Source of the DNA: Colias croceus
Taxonomy: Eukaryota; Arthropoda; Insecta; Lepidoptera; Pieridae
Assembly (NCBI RefSeq): GCF_905220415.1
Contig: NC_059539.1
Span: 10,974,001-11,038,000 of the forward strand
Reading direction: 5' to 3'
Length of the DNA stretch: 64,000 nt
Below, one piece after another: positions 37,083 to 49,640 of this stretch; within the stretch, counting starts at the first letter, position 1, and every line of letters begins with the position of its first letter. The notes beneath the pieces were generated by a model. It saw nothing but the letters and a program-made list of their open reading frames with translations. It was not told where the DNA came from and did not search any database. The translations under genes and the position numbers were made by a program.

Positions 37083-37250
37083 CAAGCGGTCCGCCCCGGC
37101 TTCGCCCGTGGTACATGTTTACGTTTTCTCTACATAAGATTCATCCTCGTACTTCAAGAAATATAATAAAAAAAGAATTATCGAAATCGGTTCAGCCGTT
37201 CTCGAGTTATGCGCTTACCGACACATTTTGCGATTCATTTTTATATAAGA
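37083..37250 (-). mobile_element. Helitron-like element, family D, tandem copy 2
   Basis: Same orientation and nearly the same sequence as 36902-37071, separated by about 11 bp. Its 3' CTAG has changed to CTTG. Confidence 0.75.
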
Positions 37251-37297
37251 TTAATTAAATCTACATGATTATTTAATTTTGCACGTTTATTACATTA

Positions 37298-37380
37298 CTA
37301 GCTTCCGCCCGCGACTCCGTCCGCGCGGATGTCGGTCTTTGCGTGGATGGTTCATGGTTTATTTCTCCATTTTGAGTATA
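37298..37380 (-). mobile_element. Helitron-like family C, 3' terminal fragment
   Basis: Only the last 80 bp of family C, from GGATGTCGG-side sequence to GCGGGCGGAAGCTAG on the minus strand. The 5' part is missing; the MITE at 37433 lies just beyond. Confidence 0.75.
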
Positions 37381-37432
37381 AGTATATTAAGAAGAGCTGG
37401 AACGTCAACACATTTACACATTGCACATGTTA

Positions 37433-37653
37433 GGCCGGGAGATACTGACACAAAATTTCGGGTCATTTGTAACAGGATGGCGGTCTAGAGGGGTCTTACT
37501 TATCCGACGAGTGTGACTTACGCCCACGCGACTAGTCCGCCGGTACCAGCGTTCTGACCATCATTTTTCTTTTTGTCATTGCGTAATAAGACCTCTGTAG
37601 AACCGCCATTCTGTTACAAATGACCCGAAATTTTGTGTCAGTATCTCCCGGCC
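37433..37653. mobile_element. 221-bp MITE with ~50-bp inverted repeats and TA duplication
   Basis: Ends GGCCGGGAGATACTGACACA and its complement continue through TTTCGGGTCATTTGTAAC for about 50 bp. Both sides are flanked by TA (37431-37432, 37654-37655), as for Tc1/mariner-type insertion. No transposase. A decayed copy is at 61-166. Confidence 0.82.
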
Positions 37654-37791
37654 TATGTATGTGTCATATTTTGCAATTGTTTATAAATACAGGGTGATGT
37701 AATTGGTGTAGTACGAATATCTAAAAATCTATGAAGAATTTTGTGATACAGTAAATGGAAGAATTATATACTATTTTAAAGTATTTAATAA

Positions 37792-37929
37792 AATCATTTA
37801 ATTTTTTGTTCATTTTCATTAGAAATGTCAGTTTTTCTCACCAAGTTGGATTTGGAGATTGCCCAAGTGACTATGGCACTTGGTATCGCAATCAAACTTA
37901 TTGTGTCAAGATGAAATATAGCTCAATTT
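37792..37929 (+). other. Short cysteine-containing open frame, unrecognised
   Basis: A frame ending in TAA at 37927-37929 reads HQVGFGDCPSDYGTWYRNQT followed by YCVKMKYSSI. A plausible acceptor TTTTCATTAG lies just upstream at 37813-37822. The CPSxYGxW...CY-like spacing is faintly like the start of a C-type lectin fold, but it is too short to assign and may be chance. Confidence 0.15.
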
Positions 37930-38262
37930 AACGCTTGATGTTAGTACTTTTAGAAACGATTAAAGTTTTTACATAAATAATCCGCAGTTCGCGACAATAA
38001 AAATAAAACAATAGTTTTATTCAACACTTCAAAAAAATACTTTATCGAGTTTAAACTAACGATGAACGTTAAGTTTTACATTTATTACATAGGTAATATT
38101 TCAATTTACAAGAAAAATGTGAAAAGTAAATCGTAATAAACATTACCTATTTCAAAATAAATTACGTCGAACATTGCGTCGAACACATTCATTCAAGATT
38201 CATTTCAAATAGAAACTATGACATAAGACGCAGGACGCTTGCAAGAGAGATAGATATATGTG

Positions 38263-38578
38263 TCAAAACAAAAGCTTTTACTTTTATTTCTATTTATGTG
38301 GTATAATTACGACTTAATAGTGATAAATATGATCATTATAAATACAAATAGGAATTAACAATATCACGAACACGTGACACAATTAGTATTTTACCGATTC
38401 CATATGTGGTCATACATGTTTCAAAACACAAACTTTTTATATTATTTCAATTTATCCGGTATAATTAAGACTTAATAGTGATACATATGATCATTACAAA
38501 TACAAATAGGAATTAACAATATCACAAATACGTGGCACAACTCAAATTTTACCGATACCACCCGTGGTCATCCTCCTT
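38263..38578 (+). repeat. Tandem duplication, two units of about 158 bp
   Basis: Unit 1 (38263-38420) and unit 2 (38421-38578) both carry GACTTAATAGTGATA, GATCATTA and AATAGGAATTAACAATATCA, with scattered substitutions. AT-rich, no coding. Confidence 0.75.
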
Positions 38579-39005
38579 TGGATGATAAGGATCTTGTTAG
38601 AAAAATATAAATTTTGACTAAAATCGGCATTTTTTTTTTTTCAAAAATCAAATTACTAATTAATAATCAGAGTTATCACCATTTACATTAATTTACAAAC
38701 GATATCGGTTGTTCTTACTTAAAATTGAATACCAATGTCTTATTGCGGTATGTGTTCTTTGGAAGTGTTCGTAAAGTTGTTGATCCGTAATTAAATTTTG
38801 CGGAAAATCTTTTAGAGCGCTTAGTTGTGACATATCCTAAGCATATTCAATAGAATTAAAAGACGAGCGAATATGCAAGCCAGTCTAAAACTTTAATATT
38901 TTCTAAAATGAAACTAGAGTCGCATTTATTTTTGAACATACTGTAAGTGAAATTGCATAAGTGTGAGTACTGTGAACATGCCAGCTTTAGTTAATTGACC
39001 GATAA

Positions 39006-39402
39006 CTCGGACAATGACATCTTATAAATATCTATTGGACCCAAATACGGCTAGGTCTATAATAATACGCAACGTGTGTTCGCGGTACCTACTACAGAAC
39101 AACGTCTATGGATAACTGAAAAATTGAGATTAATTTTTTTCTACGTATTTTTCCAGGATAAAAAGTATCCTATTTTACGCCCAGGATAACAAGGTATAAT
39201 TATACCAAGTTTCATCGAAATCGAACCGGTAGTTTTCACGTGATGTCTTCACATACAGACAGACAGACAGACAGATAGACAAAAATTTTTTTAATCACAT
39301 ATTTGGGTTTGGTATCGATCCAGTAACACCCCCTGCTAGTTATTTTTTCAATATTTTCAATGTACAGAATTGACCCTTCTACAGATTTATTATATGTATA
39401 GA
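39006..39402 (-). mobile_element. Helitron-like family C, lacking its 3' end
   Basis: Minus strand begins TCTATACATATAATAAATCT and follows family C to about 39006. The terminal GC hairpin and CTAG are missing. Confidence 0.8.
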
Positions 39403-42400
39403 TTATACGAAACCTTTGAAACTGTAATTTTGTAATTATTAATACATTTTACAACATAATATAAGGTGAAGTTTCAACATCGTTTTAGTTTAAAAGAAAC
39501 TCCTACATGCGGATTAATGACGAAAATTAACTAAATGTATTTAATAAATTATATAGTAATTAATTAGATTTATGATTAGAACAATGTTGATTATTTATAT
39601 AAATAATTTAAATTAAATCTAATAACTCTTAATTATCTCGGACGTTAAATATCATTACTTATTTTAATATAAAACGAACAAAACTATTAAACACCTAAAA
39701 CAATAGAGCATACAACACTAGTAAAATAAATATGTCTATATCACGAAAGGTTAAAAAATATTATACATAAGATAGGAAAGATAATTAACCGCCATCTAAA
39801 GCCCCATAAAGTTCTCTGTGTAATTAGATACGCGAGTGGGCTGAATACGAAAGTAAGCTCATATTAGTTATATTTTTTCATATGAAAAATGTTAGATTTG
39901 CAGCCGATAGAACGTGCAAAGGATAGGTCAAAGTCCGAGGTGAATAGCATTTTAGGATTCTTTTATATTCTGACTTTTAAAGGGACAAGTGAACAGGCAA
40001 GTCAATGGAGGGAATAATAAGTGAGTGTGTGTATTGTAAACTGGTTAAATTATAGTGAGTGCGCCTTTGGGAAAAATGTCTAGAACGTTCTAGATCTAGT
40101 TTAATTATTATTTGAGAATGGAATAAAGTAACTGTTAGGTCTCTATGAAACATAACAATTAGGCATAAGATCGATAACTCGTTAGTAGACTATTATTTGT
40201 CAAAATTCCTTATTCCAATTTTTAGCTTATTGTGACATTAACAAAAATTATTCGCTTTAAAAACTTCTTTCTTTCATATAAATCAATACAGAAAAACTAA
40301 AACTTAAAGTAAAAGTAAGAAAATATTCATTACATAGTAATAAAGTGGTAAAAGTTGGAACAGAACGGGAATAATTGCGTCAAGGACAACAGATGTAGGC
40401 CAGGTAAGTAATATAAATCAAGATCTGAGCCCCGCTTTAATATAATTTTTGGAATGAAATGACAATTCATATAATTTATGGTCTTGGGTTTTTAGAAATT
40501 AACGTAAGAATACGTAATTAATGTATTATTTAGGTTGGTACTCTGTCTAAGAAATAATTCGAGGTTTGGATAATATTTTGAATATTTTATGATATTAAAT
40601 GAAGTTGAATATGATATGGGAGTCGGGAGATATATCTAAAATATCTTACTTAATCGCTGTTATTATATAAATTGGTATAATAAGTTTCAAAATAGTAGTA
40701 GTAGTCGTTACGTAGTTACGCATGAGTAAACAAGTAAACAATTCTCCATTAAATTATTCGTATGAAAAGTTCGAACAAAAATACAACATTTACCACCAGC
40801 ATATTATATTATTGTGAAGAATTGAAGAGTTCTCAGACTTTTTTGGACTGACAATTCAAAAGTAAAATATTCACTCATGTACATACACACACATAACTAC
40901 TGAATTATTACTGACAATCCCTGCAAGGCCCATGGTTTATCTTATACAGTATACACGGACCCCGTTTCATAGAAAATTAAACCACAGTCATCAATATAGT
41001 TTCAAATTGTGCGCCGAAATATATATGCCGTATTATTTTGACGTCTCATTCGTGGGTGGTTAATATTCCGGGCGATGTTTTGGTCGCCCTCACGAGCCTA
41101 ATTAATGAGAGTAATTTACGCTCAGGATTGAAGTGAGCGACAAAGGGAAACCTTCTCGAACATTCTGGAATGTTTAGAATTTTTGCAAGGAAAATTTTCC
41201 AGTCGTTTGTCGAATCTCTGTGATATTCTTGTTCGTTGAACGTGTTATATTTATGTGTATCGAGGGAGGAAATATTCATAAAAAGATGAGAAGCTAGATT
41301 ACACTGGATACATATTAATCTGAGTCTTAATACAAATTGTGTTACATTTTTATTATAGAGAAGCAATTAACAAACAAAATGTTGAAAAAAATAATAGCAG
41401 CCTGTCAAATGTGCTGTTCCAAATCCTTACCTATATCCTTTACAAATAATAAGAAATCCAGTAGCGAGATTCTCAAAAACAGAGCAATCTTATTATTCAG
41501 AACGCTAAAATTCGTCACCGTGGTACGTGAGCGCACCACGGAGGTAGCACTAATATAAGCAAGGAGGCGAAGGGAATTTTAATAAAGAGCAGGAACAAGG
41601 CACGTCTGAATTTAATAATTCCTTGATTGACGAGTGCTCGAATTTGTGTTTTGAGTCGACCTTTTACATGGTTTTGATACTGGATGATGTTTTATTTACC
41701 TAGATATCGAAATGTTTATAAACTGTTCCGTTACTAAATGTGTGGTGAATACGGGGATTTTTTTTATTATAGCCGTTGACCGAGCTAACAGATGCTAAGA
41801 TATTGTCAAATATTTTCACCAGTGCAGTGGTATGTTTCTTCTTCTATAATACATATTTTATAAAACTTCTTTCAGAATGTTTATCATCTTAAGAAAGTTT
41901 TTTTTTTCATCATAACTAAGATCATAACATTAGCTATCTATTAAATTGGCAAAACTTTATCCTTTATCACTCAATTTACTTAATTGTATTTCACGAAAGA
42001 ACTAGATCAATGTTTTAAAAATTTCCATTTCTATTTTACTGGAAAATAATTGTTAAATTTCATCAATTGAAACGATAGTTTTCTCACAAGTTTTTCTTTA
42101 ATTTTCTCGTTTGTTAGTACAAGACTTTCTAGGAATGAAATTAATAATTAAACTATTACTGGAATTTTCTGTTTTATTTACGTTCAGAATTTCAACATTG
42201 ATGACTATTAGATCTAAGAAAAGTGAAAAAAATATATAATTCCTTTTTACAAACTTTTTATAAAAAGAAAACCATTAATTGTTATCTGTGGAAAAATATG
42301 GCGGGCTCACTATAGTCTGTATCATAGATAAAAATTTTTATTTAATCTGTAATCTGTATACATAACCGATTTCAAACAATAAACAAAATGCCTGATTCCA

Positions 42401-43385
42401 TAAAACAATCTCATTTCCAAGTACATCTCGCTTCATCGATAAAGTATCTTAGCAGTTTCGTTAAAATTTTGAGCGGCAAAATTACGCGGGGACATCAAAG
42501 TAGGATTATTCAAAGTCCCTCAGCGATAATCCTTGAAAACAGCGTCTTTCGGTGTACTCATTCAATTTCCATGTTTTCACTTCATTGCGTTGTAAGGCGT
42601 TATGTGAATTAGGATTGTTGCTTTGCGGCTTTCTATTTAAGGTATCGGGGGGTACTTTAATAAATTATAAAGCTCTTATAGAATTGTGTTTAGTTTTGTG
42701 TATCGAAGAATTTCGGGTGCTTTTTATTAGCCAAATAATTCAGATAATATGTGCTACACTTTGGAACATGGAATTACTACAATACATCCATAATATTATG
42801 TACCCAAACACTAGAACTAACCGTTAGTTGTCGGAAAGTATCATAATATAGCTTCATTATATGATATATCCAGACTCCACGAATTCCATCTTAATCAACA
42901 CAGACTGCATTAATAACGTAAACTTGCTTACCGATTTTCTCGAATATTCCACACACTCAACGTTAACTAAAATAATCAAGAACATAATATACTGCATTGA
43001 ACGCATTCGCAAGTTATAATTGCTGGACAGAATTCAATCTAAAGCAGGATCATTTATGGAATATTGGAAATGCTTTGAAGCCAGCGTGTACCTCTCAGCG
43101 GGGAACAATATTCTCCAAATTTCCTTCATAACTACCAAGTACCGAACTAGTGTTTTCTGCTACACAATTACAGGGATCGCTGTGGAAAACTTCTAGAATG
43201 TTCTCGATGTTTCTATTGGGACGAGCGAGGAATTTACTGCAATAGTTAATGAATATTTGCAATTGCTAGGGGATTTGTAGGAAAGACAAAGGAAAAACGC
43301 AGTATTGAGCATCCCATCTACAGGTAAGTGTTATAATTACTTACTTAATACACGGTCTGATACCTAGTTACTTCTTTATTATCTA

Positions 43386-43609
43386 CTAGCTTTCCGCCTG
43401 CGGCTTCACCCGCGTTTTCAAAGAAAAACCCGCATAGTTCCCGTTCCCGTGGGATTTCCGGAATAAAACCTAGCCTATGTTACTCGTGGATAATGTAGCT
43501 TTCGAATGGTGAAAGAATTTTTAAAATCGGTCCAGTAGTTTATGAGCCTATTCATTACAATCAAACAAACAAACAAACAAAATTTTCCTCTTTATAATAT
43601 TAGTGTAGA
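43386..43609 (-). mobile_element. Helitron-like element, mosaic: family A 3' end, B-like 5' end
   Basis: Minus strand starts TCTACACTAATATTATAAAG with a TTTG run, as in family B. It ends with the family A blocks GGAACGGGAACTATGCGGG and GCAGGCGGAAAGCTAG. Confidence 0.72.
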
Positions 43610-45663
43610 CTAACAACTACAGTCAAAAACTTTTTAATAAAATATAACAACTTTCAGTCAATTCGCACGAAAAACAATTTAGAAAGTACAGACTTTTGTC
43701 GAAATGATAACATGCAAGTATATTATTTCTTATTCAGATACCATAAACGTCTGTTTATGTTTTTAGCGCCATGTATCTTCAGTTTACATTATCTCCAGTG
43801 TTTCGAGCAATAATAAACAATACCTTAATGGCAATAAAAACTCCACTCAAAAAATTGTTACGGAAAAAATTCCTCACTTCTGTCGCGTAAAGGAATTTCT
43901 TAGACTGAATACCTTATAATTTTCAGTGAATTTCTTGTGCTCGAAATCTTGGGAACATTAAATCCAACGTGAGTTGTAATAAAACAAATAACACGCCGCA
44001 TACGGTAGGGAAATAATTCATTATAATACAATACAGACAAAGAGCCGCTGCTTAAGATTTAACCATATTACTTACTGGGAAATCCTGTTAAATTATTAAT
44101 GTGCAGATGTGAAGGCTTGATTGCAATTTCCGTATAGTTCTACAATTAATTTGTTGTTTAGTTAGATTGAGTTTAGGTTGTGTTGATTCGGTTGTTGAAA
44201 GTTAACTACAGAATATATTCATTGCCTTGGGTTTTTTCGTAGAGACTTTGACTCGTTGGCATTCTTTTTACTTTAGCTAGAGTTTAACAGAATTCGAAAT
44301 ATTATTATTACTAAGCAAAATTTTTTCCTACTTTTAGGCCCAAAATTTTAATGATAATGATTATCCACTAAATAAGAGAGACTCAGTAGTTTTAAATAGC
44401 TTCAATGAGTTCCAGTATAGAGTCATCATTTATTCATGCTTTCTATCTATTTGACAAGAGAATAACCCAGATACGCTATTCAATTTACAAAGCCATCGAG
44501 CGTCCAGCTCTTAGCCTAGAATATGTTTTGCTACGATGTGATCCCATAGGAGTCGTATCGCAAAAAGCATTATGTGGGTAAAGGGGTAAGTTGTTGAAAC
44601 AAGGCTTATTACGAGATGAGAGCTAATATTGAATGTGAGATGCTGTATAATGTTTCAATTATGTACATTAAGTTCTGCTGATATAGTAGAGAACGAATTG
44701 ATAATTGCTGATTCGTATGTTATTTATGTAGTAATAATGAGTTTAAAGATTTGGCAACTGTGTGACTTTTACCTATTAATGTTTAAAGGATTCTACTGGT
44801 GAAAGAATTTAAAATAGAAATTGGTCAAACTTGATTCTTAAGTTATGATTTATAATCATACAAAACAAACAGAATCATTGCTCTTTAAAATACAAGTCTA
44901 GATAAATATTTTAACATATTTTGGTTAGAATTATTCCATTTTTCAATAATTCCATCAAATATACTTTAAACATTATTCCATACAAACTAATCGAAATATT
45001 CAATACTCCATATCAATAGAATACAAACATCGTCACAGCAATTTGGCCGTAAATGTATGAGACTCCAGCGATGCATGAAAATAGACTAGCCTTGGGAAAT
45101 CTACACTGTCTTGGAGTGACGGCCGACGGGAGAGTACAAGTCAAGTGTACAAACAATGTGTGTCTTGTAGACTTAACGCATGTCAATTGTTGAGAATTTA
45201 GGGTTTATAAAATGTGTTAAAAAGATTTTGGCTGTGCTGTGCGTTTCAATGTCTTTAATTAAATTTAGTTAACTTTAGTTTAGACTTCAGAGGTTTGTAC
45301 AGTGTATAAGTAGAACAATAGCTTTGTGTTATTGAGTATAATATTGTGTGAATACTTACTTATTGTTTTCTTTTTAATTTATATTTTTAAATATGAAATT
45401 CTTCAGACGATTATTATCAATGAAATGCACAGTTTTTGATTGAAATGTTACATAGAAGTAATTTAGATCTTTATACCGATAAATTCAGTGTATCGCTTAC
45501 GACAGAGCCTATCAAAACACACACAAAAATTCATAAATATACTAACATCATTCTGTTGTTTTTAATAACTCAGCCCCCGGAATCACAGACACAATAGAAA
45601 ATCTATTGTCTTGGTCGGATCGGGCCGCTCGGGGTTCAATTAGTTAATGTATGAAACATCTCG

Positions 45664-45840
45664 TCTATATATAAAAATGAATCGCATAATGTGTTGGCGC
45701 ATAACTCAACAACGCCTGGACCAATTTGGTCTATGCTTTTTTTTATAATATACCTACCTTGAAGTACGAGGAAAGTTCATAATATGGAGAGAAAACTTCA
45801 ACATATTAGGTACCACGGGCGAATCCGGGGCGGACCGCTT
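45664..45840 (+). mobile_element. Helitron-like element, family D, decayed end
   Basis: TCTATATATAAAAATGAATC to GGGGCGGACCGCTT. It matches the reverse complement of 36902-37071 and has CTTC where CTAG is expected. Confidence 0.7.
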
Positions 45841-45867
45841 CTTTATTTTTGTTAAAAATAAAAAAAA

Positions 45868-46030
45868 CGACGTGTGGCACTCGGGGACTGCCGCGGTAAA
45901 GCTATTGCATGCTATACCTCCAAGCCACACCTCCGCCCGTCGGAATGGGGAGCGTGAAGTTTTTTTGTTACGGAATTTCTCGATTCGGTCCCCGCGCTCA
46001 AGGCCCGCGATAGAAGCTATGCAATAGCTT
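45868..46030 (+). repeat. Dispersed repeat R, copy 2
   Basis: Matches 19544-19710 over its length in the same orientation, including GACTGCCGCGGTAAAGC and GAATTTCTCG. Its end AGCTATGCAATAGCTT mirrors the AAGCTATTGCATGCTAT near its start. A minus-strand 114-codon frame across it is a by-product of its GC-rich sequence. Confidence 0.65.
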
Positions 46031-46309
46031 AAAAATATTAAATAAGATGTCGTGTTCCAGTCAACATTTTCATTTCCAACCGTCAGTTGACGTTGCACTT
46101 ATAAACAACTTGTTTGCACATTCTTCGCATTTCTTCGGGACTTTACAACATTTTTCATTAAGTTGTCATATTATATCATGATGGGAATGTACCCTTACAG
46201 TTTCGCAAAGGATATAATATTATGTGCGCGCACCTTTTACTATACCTACCTATATGTAGTTTGGTTCATGCCATCCAAATGTTTGGAAAGTTTTCTTTCG
46301 ATTACTATA

Positions 46310-46549
46310 TCCATACTAATATTATAAATGCGAAAGTAACTCTGTCTGTCTGTCTGTTACTTAATCACGCCTTAACTACTGAACAAATTTACATGAAATT
46401 TGGTATGGAGATATTTTGATACCCAAGAAAGGACATAGGACTTTTTACCCCGGGACATAGGATAGATTTTATCACGGAAATCCCAAGGGTACGGGAACTA
46501 TGCGGGTTTTTCTTTGACTGCGCGGGCGAAGCTGCGGGTGGAAAGCTAG
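46310..46549 (+). mobile_element. Helitron-like element, family A
   Basis: TCCATACTAATATTATAAAT to GCGGGTGGAAAGCTAG before T, with the CTGTCTG run. Closely like 20070-20302. Confidence 0.8.
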
Positions 46550-47097
46550 TAGATAAATAAGTAATAAAAAAATTATGTGATTTGTAAGGAAACCGTAATT
46601 TCCATAAACACGTTCAATATAGTAGTTTTACATTTATTTTGCATGTGTGTTCATATATTTTCAGATATTTCGGCAATATTTTTTTTATCGCTAATATTTG
46701 TCGTCAAAATATACCTAATAAAGTTTTAAGATATCTAACTAGATATCCATATTATCAGGTGAATACTCCTCTAATTCCAACTGCAACATCACAAACAACA
46801 AACAAACAAACGCTCTACATTATAAAACCTGACACATGTTTATAAATATAAAACGTCGCATATAACGATTTATTGCTGAGTTCTGCAAAATGCGCGTACA
46901 TTTATATTATTCAGAATTCAAGTCTCGTCTGTACTTACTAATGCTAGCTTTTCGTAAGCGGCATTTTGATGTGATACGTTAATATTTAAATGTGGGGATG
47001 TTATCTAGTGGAGGAAGCAGATTTTTTGATATTATGGTAATATTATTTTGGTTTGTAAGAACTGTTTTTTGGGTATCGCAGTAGTTATTACATTATT

Positions 47098-47391
47098 TGT
47101 GGTACAGGTTGGTTTTATCTACTCATGATGTAGGATACTGTTTTTAATTGTTTAGTTCGTAAGCAATGGCTTGAAAACTAGGATTACTTTGGGAGAGTTT
47201 CCCAAATTTAAAGTAGATTTTATGTTGTTTCCATTGGATAAGTATAACAGTATCTGTGGTACAGGTTGGTTTTATCCACTCATGATGTAGGATACTGTTT
47301 TTAATTGTTTAGTTCGTAAGCAATGGCTTGATAACTAGGATTACTTTGGGAGAGTTTCCCATATTTTTATGTTGTTTTCATTGGATAAACT
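47098..47391 (+). repeat. Tandem duplication, two units of about 157 bp
   Basis: TGTGGTACAGGTTGGTTTTA begins each unit (47098, 47255). Most of unit 2 differs from unit 1 at only a few bases, apart from a short deletion near CCCATATTTTTATG. This indicates a recent local duplication. Confidence 0.85.
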
Positions 47392-49507
47392 ATACTATGA
47401 GCTACGTCTTCCAGTGTAAACAGAATCTAAATGGCTAGTAATCAATTGTTCGATATTAATAGTGAGATATTTAAGCATAATTGGAAAATGTAACATATTT
47501 AATAAACAAATAGAAGGTTTTACACAATTGTTGTTATGACGCGGACGATTTGATGTGTGTTGCCTGTTTTATTTTATGGTATCTATTAAACATTACCTTT
47601 ACAATTACAATTCTTACGTCTAGAAAGCGAAGCGTAGGCGAATTTAACCCTTTTACAGTACAAAAAGCTAACGAACATTCCAGAACATTTTGATTTTCAC
47701 AAATGAAATTATATTACCGTTAATAACGAAAAATATCCTTTGAGGGGTATGGGGGCGTCAGAAAAGCTTTCGAGTGGCTCTCTTGAGATGGCCGCCATTA
47801 CGATCCAACAATTAGTATGCCATTAGAGGCCGGCCCACGGTATTAGGGTGCCGATTTATATAGGTCGTATGATAGTTTTCGTGTTGAAAATAATATTTTT
47901 GAAGGAAATTTGATTTCGGTTTTTATTTTAGGTGAACGACCCGTTAATTCAATCATGAGTTTAGGATTATTCATTTAATGATTGATTTGACGGGATGCAG
48001 ATTTAAATGAGGTTATACTTTATGATCACAATTGAATATTTAATATGTAGTCAGTATTTATATTTAGCCCAGACATAGACGGAAAGTGTAGCACCTTGAC
48101 GGGTCTCATAGACCGTTTATTAGATAACAGTTTTTCAATTATTTTAATTATTTTTTTAACTATTTTATTAAAGAAAATATAATAGCTAATAAGCTACTAT
48201 ATATTTTTAATAATAACAAGGTACAGGAGAAATAAAATGTACCTATCAGGTCTCTCACACCCCATCAATCTTGACACCGCGTAATAATGATACCACCTTC
48301 TTGATAAAATACAAGTTTATGAATATTTTAATATTATTGTGACTAAAAATATTATGACAATATGACAATTTAGTAGATAGGAATTCTACGAAATCTAATC
48401 ATGAAGCCTCGGTAATAAAAGCGACTGAGCGTTTTCTGAGTCAATGAGAAACAAACTTTTGCTTACCCCAAAAAATAAACTAAATGAAAAGAATTTTTTT
48501 GGAACAATTTTCCTGGTCAAGTGAAAAATTACGAATTTAACATCAAAATTGACAAAGTTTAAATTTTGCATGTAGGTACTATCATTTAATAAGAAATGTT
48601 TAGATATTTTCCTGAAAATTAATATGTATAAATATATACTGCCTTATATTTTATCTACGATGAAAGATGATAAAATTATAAATATAAAAATTTTAATTTT
48701 ATCACTAAATGTTTGAATCATTATAACTGAGTCACCCAAAACGACTGCATCAATTATGATAAAATTTATAACACTGATAGCTGTTAAATCCTAGACTCTA
48801 CTAAAATATTATTAAATAAAAAGTAAAAATTATCAAAACGCTTCTACGAAAACCTACAGTTGTCTTCATAAATTTTAGCAACTTATTTATATTTTAATTA
48901 CCGGTCTATAAATTGTAGCGAGGAGATCCTCCAAAACTTTCGACTAATTGTTCTTTTTGAAACAAAATGGCAACAACAATACAATCTTGAACAAATATCT
49001 TGTTGAAAGGTCTTAACTACAAACAAATGACTTTGTAAAATAATACTATTATATTTTCTCGTTTTATTAACAATTTACATGCTTAGAATGATTTAACATA
49101 TTATAATAAATTACACACGAGGCCGGGTTAAATATAAGTTTGAATGTAATAAGAATGTACTGCGATTCTACACAACTGCCTAATTGATGTAGGTAGTTGA
49201 TAACAAATCGCAGCAAGTCAACGACTATTTAGCAAAGTGAGGGTAGTTGGTAGTGGTTGGAGGGTAGAGATATAAACAAAGTCCGAGCCCCTAGGCACGA
49301 TGCGTACGAATGCGCCACGAGCCAAAGGAAGGCGGCAATTTATAGTATTCAACAACTAAACATGTTTTGACAGGAAATAGCTTAGGAAATAGTGACAACT
49401 ATTCATCCACAAAATTTACGTCTAAAAGTATATTATTTAGCCATAGAATATCGAAGGACTCGAGAAGCTCGAACCGTATCTTCATCAGCCCTTATATTAT
49501 GTTTCCA

Positions 49508-49640
49508 CTGCAGGAACTCGTCTTCTTATGAGGGTTCATAATCCACCGAGTTGGCTACGTACAGATGCAGTAAGCAGGATAGCATAATTATATGTCACGT
49601 CATTGCCCCTGCTGCAGGTACGTGAGTAGCCGGCTTCATC
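49508..49640. repeat. Possible old dispersed repeat
   Basis: CCACTGCAGGAACTCG, then TATGAGGGTTCATAATCCAC and GAGTTGGCTACG, loosely recalls a common lepidopteran repeat with a CCACTGCTGGGC head. Diverged; borders are guesses. Confidence 0.25.

Noticed and set aside
41046..41366. 106-codon minus-strand frame
   Set aside because: No motif and no phase-compatible splice borders with the receptor exons.
45754..46098. 114-codon minus-strand frame
   Set aside because: Runs through a Helitron end and repeat R; open only because of their GC-rich sequence.
47098..47391. Considered as a CRISPR-like array
   Set aside because: Only two long direct units without spacers, in a eukaryotic intron.
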